7,921 nucleotides of DNA, taken from contig CAYPTW010000103.1 in NCBI GenBank assembly GCA_964413755.1, positions 1-7,921 on the forward strand, in the 5' to 3' direction. The stretch is from XN24 sp964413755 (GTDB taxonomy: Bacteria > Pseudomonadota > Gammaproteobacteria > Steroidobacterales > XN24). The notes under the pieces are model-generated. The model made no database searches and had not been told where the DNA came from. It saw only the letters and a program-made list of their open reading frames with translations. Below, piece by piece: positions 1 to 6,400 of this stretch. The number at the start of each line of letters is the position of its first letter. Positions within the stretch are counted from its first letter, which is position 1. The translations under genes and the position numbers were made by a program.

Positions 1-195
1 GCCCGAGGCAGAGCCCGAGGCAGAGCCCGAAGCCGAAGCCGAAGCGGCACCCGAGGCGGAGCCGGAACCCGAAGTGGCACCCGAGCCGGAGCCCGAACCC
101 GAAGTGGCAGCGGAGCCGGAGCCGGAGCCCGCAGCCCCGGCCGAGCCCGAGTTTGCGCCCGAGCCCGAGGTTGCGCCCGAACCCGCCCCGCACCT
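1..195 (+). repeat. Pro/Glu/Ala-coding low-complexity repeat in the kinase linker
   Basis: This stretch is built from short in-frame variants of CCCGAG, GAGCCG and GAAGCC codon pairs, giving a PE/AE-rich segment. Two perfect 12-base copies lie at 1-12 and 13-24, and a 15-base block (GAACCCGAAGTGGCA) recurs at 65-79 and 95-109. It encodes a probably disordered, strongly acidic tether between the unseen N-terminal (presumably Hpt) modules and the kinase core. Such repeats change length easily by slippage. It continues past the left edge. Confidence 0.8.
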
Positions 196-2062
196 GCCGC
201 CGCCGGTCCCGGCCGGTGCGTTGCCGCGCCAGGAGCTGGCGCGCGTCGACGCCGCCCTGCTGGAGAAGCTGCTCGACAATGCCGGCGAGGTGGGCATCTA
301 CCGCAGCCGCCTGGAAGACCAGCTCGGCTCGGTGCAGTTCAACCTCGATGAATTGAACGCCACCTTCGTGCGCCTGCGCGACCAGCTGCGCAAGATGGAG
401 ATCGAGACCGAGACCCAGATCCTGCATCGCCACCAGGGCGAAGTGGACCAGCGCGGCGACTTCGACCCGCTGGAGCTCGACCGCTACTCCACTATCCAGC
501 AGCTGTCGCGCGCCCTGGCCGAGAGCGCCAGCGACGTCGCCAGCATCCAGCAGCTGCTCAGCGAACGCATCCGCGATGCCGAGAACCTCATCGTGCAGCA
601 GTCGCGTGCCGTCAGCGAGCTGCAGGACGGGCTCATGCGCACCCGCCTGGTGCCCTTCAACCGGCACGCCCAGCGCCTGTCGCGGCTGGTGCGCCAGGTC
701 GCCTCGGAGTTCGGCCGCCGCGCCGAGCTGCAGGTGGTCGGCGGCACCGCCGAGCTCGACCGCCAGATCATGGACCGCATGCTCGGCCCCATCGAGCACC
801 TGCTGCGCAACGCGGTGATCCACGGCATCGAGTCGCCGGAGCGTCGCGCCGCGGTGGGCAAGCCCGAGAGCGGGCGCGTCACCGTCGGCGTGCGCCGCGA
901 GGGCGCCGAGGTGGTGGTGGAGGTGAGCGACGACGGCGCCGGCCTGGACCTCGAAGCGATCCGCCGCAAGGGCCAGGCGCTCGGGCTGGTGGCGCGCGAC
1001 GAGCAGCTCAGCAACGACGCCGCCGCGGCGCTCATCCTGCGGCCGGGCTTCAGCACCGCGCAGCAGCTCAGCCAGGGCGCCGGCCGCGGCGTCGGCACCG
1101 ACGTGGTGGCGAGCGAAGTGCGCCAGCTCGGCGGCGCGCTGGAAGTGCACAACCGCCCGGGCGAGGGCGTGACCTTCGAGATCCGCCTGCCCTTCACCCG
1201 CGCCATCACCCAGGCGCTGGTGGCGCGTGCCGGCGACGAGTGGTACGCCCTGCCGCTGCCGGCGGTGGAGGGCGTGGTGCGCGTGCCGGCCACCGAGCTC
1301 GGCCGCTACCTGGGCCCGCACTCCATTCCCTTCCGCTACGGCGACAACGAGTACCGCTTCGAGCATGTCGCGGCGCTGGTCGACGGCGAGGCGGCGCCGC
1401 TGCCGGAAGCCGGCACCGTGTCCGCGATCCTGGTGCGCGCCGCGGAACGGCCGACGGCGCTGCTCACCGACGAGATGCTGGGCGCGCGCGAGATCGTGGT
1501 GAAGCCGCTCGGCCCGCAGCTGGCCGGCATCCGCGGCGTGGCCGGCGCCACCATCCTCGGCGACGGCAAGATCGTGCTCATCCTCGACGTGGCCGCGCTG
1601 ATCCGCGCCCGTGCCCGCGCGCCCGAGCCGTCGGCGCCGGTGCCGGTGAAGACCAAGGAAGACGAGCGCACCTTCGTCATGGTGGTGGACGACTCCATCA
1701 CCGTGCGCCGCGTCACCGAACGATTGCTGGAGCGCAACGGCATGCGCGTGATCACGGCGAAGGACGGCGTCGACGCCGTGGCGCTGCTGCAGGAACACAT
1801 GCCCGACATCATGCTGCTGGACATCGAGATGCCGCGCATGGACGGCTACGAGGTGGCGAGCCACGTGCGCAACGACCCGCGCCTGCGGCACATCCCCATC
1901 GTCATGATCACCTCGCGCGTGGGCGAGAAGCATCGCGCCCGCGCCATGGAGATCGGTGTCGACCATTACCTCGGCAAGCCGTACCAGGAGAACGACCTGC
2001 TCGAGGCCATCCGCAGCCTGGTGGGCGAAGAAGCGTCACGCGCGGAGAGCGACCATGACTGA
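2..2062 (+). CDS. chpA: ChpA/CheA-type hybrid histidine kinase, C-terminal part (5'-truncated)
   Basis: The reading frame is open from base 2, so the true start and any N-terminal Hpt domains lie outside the window. In order it shows: a Pro/Glu/Ala-rich linker (to about 200); dimerisation helices (about 230-690); a CheA-type HATPase domain with N-box HLLRNAVIHGIE (Asn codon 809), G1 box DDGAGLD (929-949), F-box RPGFSTA (from 1040) and G2 GRGVGTD (about 1082-1102); a CheW-like domain (about 1193-1610); and a receiver domain (about 1670-2020) with an Asp-Asp pair at 1688-1693, phospho-acceptor Asp at 1820, Thr at 1910 and Lys at 1976. All catalytic motifs seen look intact. The family is a cytoplasmic kinase that autophosphorylates on His and passes phosphate to response regulators. 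The fused C-terminal receiver and the following CheW-like gene fit ChpA (also called PilL) of the type IV pilus/twitching system rather than flagellar CheA. Kinase class is certain; the Chp assignment is likely, because pilG-pilJ genes are not visible. Confidence 0.85.
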   Translation, partial: PEAEPEAEPEAEAEAAPEAEPEPEVAPEPEPEPEVAAEPEPEPAAPAEPEFAPEPEVAPEPAPHLPPPVPAGALPRQELARVDAALLEKLLDNAGEVGIYRSRLEDQLGSVQFNLDELNATFVRLRDQLRKMEIETETQILHRHQGEVDQRGDFDPLELDRYSTIQQLSRALAESASDVASIQQLLSERIRDAENLIVQQSRAVSELQDGLMRTRLVPFNRHAQRLSRLVRQVASEFGRRAELQVVGGTAELDRQIMDRMLGPIEHLLRNAVIHGIESPERRAAVGKPESGRVTVGVRREGAEVVVEVSDDGAGLDLEAIRRKGQALGLVARDEQLSNDAAAALILRPGFSTAQQLSQGAGRGVGTDVVASEVRQLGGALEVHNRPGEGVTFEIRLPFTRAITQALVARAGDEWYALPLPAVEGVVRVPATELGRYLGPHSIPFRYGDNEYRFEHVAALVDGEAAPLPEAGTVSAILVRAAERPTALLTDEMLGAREIVVKPLGPQLAGIRGVAGATILGDGKIVLILDVAALIRARARAPEPSAPVPVKTKEDERTFVMVVDDSITVRRVTERLLERNGMRVITAKDGVDAVALLQEHMPDIMLLDIEMPRMDGYEVASHVRNDPRLRHIPIVMITSRVGEKHRARAMEIGVDHYLGKPYQENDLLEAIRSLVGEEASRAESDHD
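2044..2049 (+). promoter_or_regulatory. Ribosome binding site for the CheW-like gene
   Basis: GGAGAG lies 5 bases before the ATG at 2055, inside the end of the upstream kinase gene. It supports this start over the upstream in-frame TTG/GTG-type codons within the kinase gene. Confidence 0.65.
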
Positions 2063-2558
2063 GTCCCCGGAAGTCCCCGCCGAGGAGGAAGCGCTGCTGC
2101 ACTGCCTGTTGCTGCCGCTGGTCGGCCGGCGGCTGCTGCTGCCGCGCGCCTGCGTGGCGGAGGTGATCGGCCTCGGCCGCATGCAGTTGCGCGAGGAAGA
2201 GCCCGACTGGCTGCTGGGTGAAGTCGCCTGGGGCGAACGCATGGTGCCGCTGGTGTCCTTCGAGGCCGCCTGCGGCGATCCGGTGCCGGAGATCGGCGGC
2301 CGCAGCCGCGCCGTCATCCTGCGCAGCCTGACCGGGCGCCTGCGGCGCGGCGGCATGGCGCTGTTGTGCCAGGGCCTGCCGCAGCTGGTGCGCCTGGCGG
2401 AGGATGCCGTCGAGCTCGATCCCGGCCAGGGCAATGGCAACGGCCTGCCCGAGGATGCGCCGGTGCTGTGCCGCCTCAAGGTGCTGAACGAGACCCCGGT
2501 GGTGCCCGACCTGGAGCGGCTCGAGAACCAGCTCGGCGATCTCCTGCAAGGCGCATAG
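2055..2558 (+). CDS. chpC: CheW-like coupling protein, ChpC-like
   Basis: A 167-residue single-domain CheW-like protein with no signal peptide or membrane segment. CheW-fold features visible are the early strand pair LLLPLVGRRLLLP (residues 18-30), followed by a VAEVIGL stretch, then DWLLGEVAWGERMVPLVSF (51-69), the usual W-hydrophobic-G ... VPLV core, and late strands at AVILRSL and GMALLCQGLPQLV. The family is an adaptor joining methyl-accepting receptors to the CheA-type kinase. The start was chosen because the ATG has a good ribosome binding site, and the gene overlaps the kinase stop by 8 bases (ATGACTGA), indicating translational coupling. In Pseudomonas aeruginosa chpB, a methylesterase gene, sits between chpA and chpC; here there is no room for it. 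The family is well supported. The ChpC name rests on position next to a ChpA-like kinase. The TAG stop abuts the assembly gap. Confidence 0.82.
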   Translation: MTESPEVPAEEEALLHCLLLPLVGRRLLLPRACVAEVIGLGRMQLREEEPDWLLGEVAWGERMVPLVSFEAACGDPVPEIGGRSRAVILRSLTGRLRRGGMALLCQGLPQLVRLAEDAVELDPGQGNGNGLPEDAPVLCRLKVLNETPVVPDLERLENQLGDLLQGA

Positions 2559-2658
2559 NNNNNNNNNNNNNNNNNNNNNNNNNNNNNNNNNNNNNNNNNN
2601 NNNNNNNNNNNNNNNNNNNNNNNNNNNNNNNNNNNNNNNNNNNNNNNNNNNNNNNNNN
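2559..2658. other. Assembly gap of 100 N
   Basis: Exactly 100 undetermined bases directly follow the CheW-like stop codon. A round 100 is the usual placeholder for a scaffold gap of unknown length. Any terminator for the chemosensory operon, and any further genes such as a chpB-like gene, could lie here. Open frames drawn across it are meaningless. Confidence 0.98.
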
Positions 2659-2662
2659 GGTG

Positions 2663-3154
2663 TCAGCCGCGCCGCAGGCGTGACTCGGTCGCCAGCAGGG
2701 TATTCACGAAGTCCGGCTTCGCCACTGCCGCGGCCACCAGCGCCAGCACGCCGTCCACCAGCGCCAGCAGCGGCTGGGCATGCAGGATGGCCAGCACCAG
2801 AACCAGCAGCGGAATAACGTCCAGCAGCGCGGCGGTGCGCATACTGGCGAACTGCACGCGCACGAACGCCTCGCCCTCGACGTCGCCGTGCTCCAGCTCG
2901 CGCCACGGCTTCGCCCCCGCCACTACGCGGTCCGGCTCCAGGCGCCGCCGCGTGAAAGCACGCGCGCTGGCGAGCAGGAAGGCCAGCGCCACCAGCGACC
3001 CGTTCCACAGCACCTGGCGCGGCAACCACTCCACGATCGGTCCGTAAGGGATCGCCAGCAGGATCACCGCCACCACCAGCGGCCCGCCGAGCGAGCTGTA
3101 CCACAGCATGTTCAGCAGGCGCTGCTGGAAGCGCTTGTCGCCGGGTTCGTACAT
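2663..3154 (-). CDS. Small integral membrane protein of unknown function
   Basis: A 163-residue frame from ATG at 3154 to TGA at 2663-2665, ending 4 bases from the assembly gap. I do not recognise the family. It shows four hydrophobic stretches: about residues 17-40 (LVVAVILLAIPYGPIV), 48-64 (VALAFLLASA), 107-124 (VIPLLVLVLAIL) and 127-145 (LALVDGVLALVAAAVA). A basic, then acidic, soluble loop lies between the second and third (about 65-105). The N-terminal 14 residues are polar and the C-terminus is short and basic, so it is probably an inner-membrane protein with both ends on the same side. No clear Shine-Dalgarno sequence precedes the ATG, but no better upstream ATG is in frame. An R-x-A-A-x-x-D pattern at 106-112 recalls RDD-type membrane proteins but is too little to assign it. 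It is transcribed divergently from the large secreted protein gene, 170 bases away, so the two might share a control region. The gene is plausible by hydrophobic pattern and codon use. Confidence 0.65.
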   Translation of the reverse strand: MYEPGDKRFQQRLLNMLWYSSLGGPLVVAVILLAIPYGPIVEWLPRQVLWNGSLVALAFLLASARAFTRRRLEPDRVVAGAKPWRELEHGDVEGEAFVRVQFASMRTAALLDVIPLLVLVLAILHAQPLLALVDGVLALVAAAVAKPDFVNTLLATESRLRRG

Positions 3155-3194
3155 GGGGCAAGGGTAACGGCGGCGGCGGAACAGGTCACGTTTA

Positions 3195-3208
3195 TTGACG
3201 CAGGTCAG
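3195..3208. promoter_or_regulatory. Possible Fnr/Crp-family-like dyad
   Basis: TTGACGCAGGTCAG contains the perfect inverted repeat TGAC-N4-GTCA in the AT-rich part of the divergent region. Its shape and spacing resemble the TTGAT-N4-ATCAA sites of the Fnr/Anr family, though with one changed base in the inner position of each arm and a mismatch at the outer right base. A further GTCA lies at 3185-3188. The resemblance is inference; a dyad of this size can arise by chance. Confidence 0.25.
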
Positions 3209-3311
3209 GGCGCAAGTACCCGGGGGGACTAGCTTTCAGGGTGGACGCGGCGTTGGCGGCGTTCGCAGCCGTGGTCGCGTTCCGGCGTCGGAGTTTTCGG
3301 CGCTGTTCACC

Positions 3312-3318
3312 AGAGGAA
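3312..3318 (+). promoter_or_regulatory. Ribosome binding site for the large secreted protein
   Basis: AGAGGAA lies 6 bases before the ATG at 3325. Together with the signal peptide that begins at this ATG, it fixes the start. Confidence 0.75.
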
Positions 3319-3324
3319 CGCGCC

Positions 3325-3426
3325 ATGTCAGCCCGCCACGCCCACGATGCTCGCATTCGCTGCACCGCCCCCATCTACCTGGTATCCCTGGCCGCGTTCC
3401 TGGCCTTGCCACCGTGCCTGTTCGCT
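3325..3426 (+). other. Signal peptide coding segment
   Basis: The first 34 residues have a basic start (Arg4, Arg10, Arg12, with several His), a hydrophobic core IYLVSLAAFLALPPCLF (17-33) and a small-residue cleavage zone at Ala34-Ala35, followed by a Pro/Asp-rich mature start. This is a Sec-type signal. It is not of the long extended type found on some large autotransporters. The cut after Ala34 or Ala35 is my reading by eye. Confidence 0.75.
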
Positions 3427-6400
3427 GCGCCGGATCCCTGCGTGCCGAACACCGAGACCGGTGAGCTCGACTGCCGCGGCGACCAGTCCGACGGCATCGC
3501 GCTGATCGCCCCGCCCGTGGCGCAGCCGGTGCGGGTGGACGAGCTGGCGGGGCCCATCGAGACGAGCGGCGATGCGATCCGCTTCACCAGCGACCGCGGC
3601 AGCGACCTGGTGCTCTACACCGGCGCCCCCGATGCCAACGTGGTGCTGACGACCACCGGCGATGCGGCGCGCGGCATCTATCTCAACAGCATCGGCCAGG
3701 CGCCCATACCGCCGAACGACGCGCTGCTCAACGTCCCGATACCCGGCACGCCGGGCGTCTCCGGCGGCGTCATCACGGCCGAGAACTACGGCGACATCAC
3801 GACCGCCGGTCGCGGCGCGCACGGCATCTACGGCTATAGCAGCACCAGCGGCTACCCCGACTCGATGATCACCGCGCTGGAGAACTTCGTTGCCACCGGC
3901 ATCACGTTCAGCCTGGTGGGCGTGGCCGATCCGGACGGCGGCGAGCTGCAGGCCGTCACGGCGGATGCCGGCGTCACGCTCGCCGGCCGCATCGTCGAGA
4001 TCGTCGAGCTCGGCGGAGACGTGGACCCGGACCAGCTGACGCCTACCAACGAGGTGCAATACGGTGCGACCGCGGGCAACTTCACCGTGAACGAGGACGG
4101 CAGCTTCAGCTTCGACCCGGGCACGGACTTCGACGACCTCGCCGAGGGCGAGGCGCGTACCGTCAAGGTGCTCGTCTCCCTCGACGGTTACCGTGACGGC
4201 GCGGGTCCGCTGCGCAGCGGTGAGCTCGGCTACCTCAGCGCCCGGGTGGAGAACGTCGGCGGCACGCTGGTGACCCGGACCTTCGTCGACTTCGACACCT
4301 TCGGCCTGGTGGAATTCGGTGAGACCAACAGCGGCATCGCATGGCCCGACCTCGATGTGTACGTGAAAGGGCGCGTGGACACCGATCCGGACCCGGACAT
4401 CGATAATTCGGTTCCCGGCCTGCTCGGCGAGGCACGCGGCGTGTCCGGCGGCGCCGGCAGCACCGTCAACCTGGCCCACCTGGGCGGCACCATCACCACT
4501 ACGGGTGCAGCGGCGCATGGCGTGTATGCCCATAGCCAGGGCCAGCGCGGCACCGACGGGCGCGACGGCGGGGGCTTCTGGAGCTTTGGCACGAGTCCGC
4601 CCACGGCCGGCGGTGACGGCAATGACGGCGGCGACGTGAACCTGCGCGTGGACGGCGCGGTGATCACGCGCTTCGAGCCCGCCGAGGATGCCGAGGCGGA
4701 TGCCAGTATCGGCGTGCTCGCGCACAGCCAGGGCGGCCGCGGCGGAGACGGCGGCGAGGGCGGCTTCTATTACGGCGGCCGGCGCGGCGGCGCGGGCGGT
4801 GACGGCATGGCCGTGACCGTGACCGGCTCCGGCACCATCGAGACCTTCGGCCACTACGGCAGCGGCATCCTCGCCATCAGCGAGGGTGGCGACGGCGGCG
4901 TCGGCGGTGACGGCGGCGTGTTTGCCGGCGGTACGCTGGGCGGCTATGGCGGGCGCGGCGGCAGCGTCCACGTCGAGGGCGACTGGACGGTGACCACCCA
5001 TGGCGACGCGGCGCACGGCATCTGGGCCAAGAGCGCTGGTGGCAACGCCGGTGGCGGCGGCAGCGGCGGCTGGTTGTTCGGCGCGGCGGGCGCGGGCGGC
5101 CAGGCCACCGATGGCGGCGACGTCACGCTGCGCAGCGGCGGCGCCATCACCACCTGGGGCGCCGACGCCTTCGGCCTGTTCGGCCAGAGCGTGGGCGGCT
5201 TCGGCGGCAGCGGCGGCACGGGCCGCAGCATCTTCTATTCGCGCGGCGGCGACGGCGAGAGCGCCGGCAGCGGCGGCGCGGTGTCCGTAACCCAGTTTGC
5301 GGGCGGCAGCGTGGTTACGCACGGCGCGGGCTCGCATGGCCTGGTGTCGTTGAGCGTGGGTGGCGGCGGTGGCGCCGGCGGCAGCGCCGGCGGGATCGTG
5401 GCCGTGGGCGGCGACGGCGCCTCCGGCGGCAACGGCGGCGAGGTCACGGCCCTGAACCAGGGCAGCCTCACGACCTACGGCGGCTTCGCGCGCGGCCTGT
5501 ACGCGCAGAGCGTGGGCGGCGGCGGTGGTGACGGCGGCAGCACGGGCGGCCTGGTAAGCATCGGTGGCGCGGGCGGCGGCGGTGGCGACGGCGGCAGCGT
5601 CACGGTCGACAACCAGGGCAGCATCGAGACCGGCGGCGCCTGGGCCGAGGCCCTGTTCGCGCAAAGCATCGGCGGTGGCGGCGGCAGCGGCGGCTCGGCC
5701 GTGGGCTGGTTCTCCATCGGCGGGTCCGGCGGCACGGGCGGGCAAGCCGCGGCCGTGCAGGTGAGCAACACCGGCACGCTGACCACGCATGGCGACGACG
5801 CCAGCGCCATCTTCGCCCAGAGCGTGGGTGGCGGCGGCGGCAGCGGCGGCAACAGCGTCGCGGCCGGGCTGTTCGGCGCCCTCGCCATTGGCGGCACGGG
5901 CGGCGACGGCGGCCCGGGCAGCACCGTGACGGTGAACACGGCAGAAGGCGCGATCTCCACCAGCGGCGACCGCGCGCGCGGCATCGACGCCCAGAGCGTG
6001 GGCGGCGGCGGCGGCCGTGGCGGGTTCGCCATTGCTGCCTCGGTCGGTCTCGGCGCCTCCTTCTCGGTCGGCGTCGGTGGCGACGGTGGTGGCGGCGGCG
6101 ACAGCGACAGCGTGACCGTGACCAGCGGCAGCGACATCAGCACCCGTGGCGACGAGGCCCAGGGCATCTTTGCGCAGAGCGTGGGCGGCGGCGGCGGCAG
6201 CGGCGGCTTCAGCATCGCCGGCGCGGCCAGCGACGGCATCGGCGTGGCGCTGGCTTTCGGCGGCCAGGGCGGCACCGGCGGCGCCAGCAGCGCAGTGAAC
6301 GTCACCAGCACCGGCAACATCAGCACCGGCGGCCTGCGCTCGGTCGGCCTGTTCGCGCAGAGCATCGGCGGCGGCGGCGGCAACGGCGGCTTCAGCATCG

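Larger units (their letters stand above)
3155..3324. other. Divergent intergenic region
   Basis: 170 bases separate the starts of the minus-strand membrane protein gene and the plus-strand secreted protein gene. It must hold promoters for both unless the minus-strand gene is driven otherwise. It contains the window's most AT-rich short patch (about 3189-3199) beside an inverted repeat, and a ribosome binding site at its right end. I found no convincing -35/-10 pair: TTGACG at 3195-3200 has only TACCCG at the right distance. No terminator-like hairpin with a T-run, tRNA or riboswitch was recognised. Confidence 0.6.

Noticed and set aside
484..1293. Minus-strand open frame inside the kinase gene
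   Set aside because: Ser/Arg/Thr-rich antisense product with no recognisable motif, opposite a kinase whose catalytic boxes are all in place.
1908..3161. Minus-strand open frame spanning the gap
   Set aside because: It reads through 100 N and is out of frame with, or antisense to, the supported genes on both sides.
3190..3260. Possible riboswitch in the leader of the large gene
   Set aside because: I compared it by eye with c-di-GMP and guanidine classes and found none of their conserved core strings or stem layout.
3195..3464. Small plus-strand frame starting in the divergent region
   Set aside because: It has a TTG start without a ribosome binding site and overlaps the signal peptide of the large protein in another frame.
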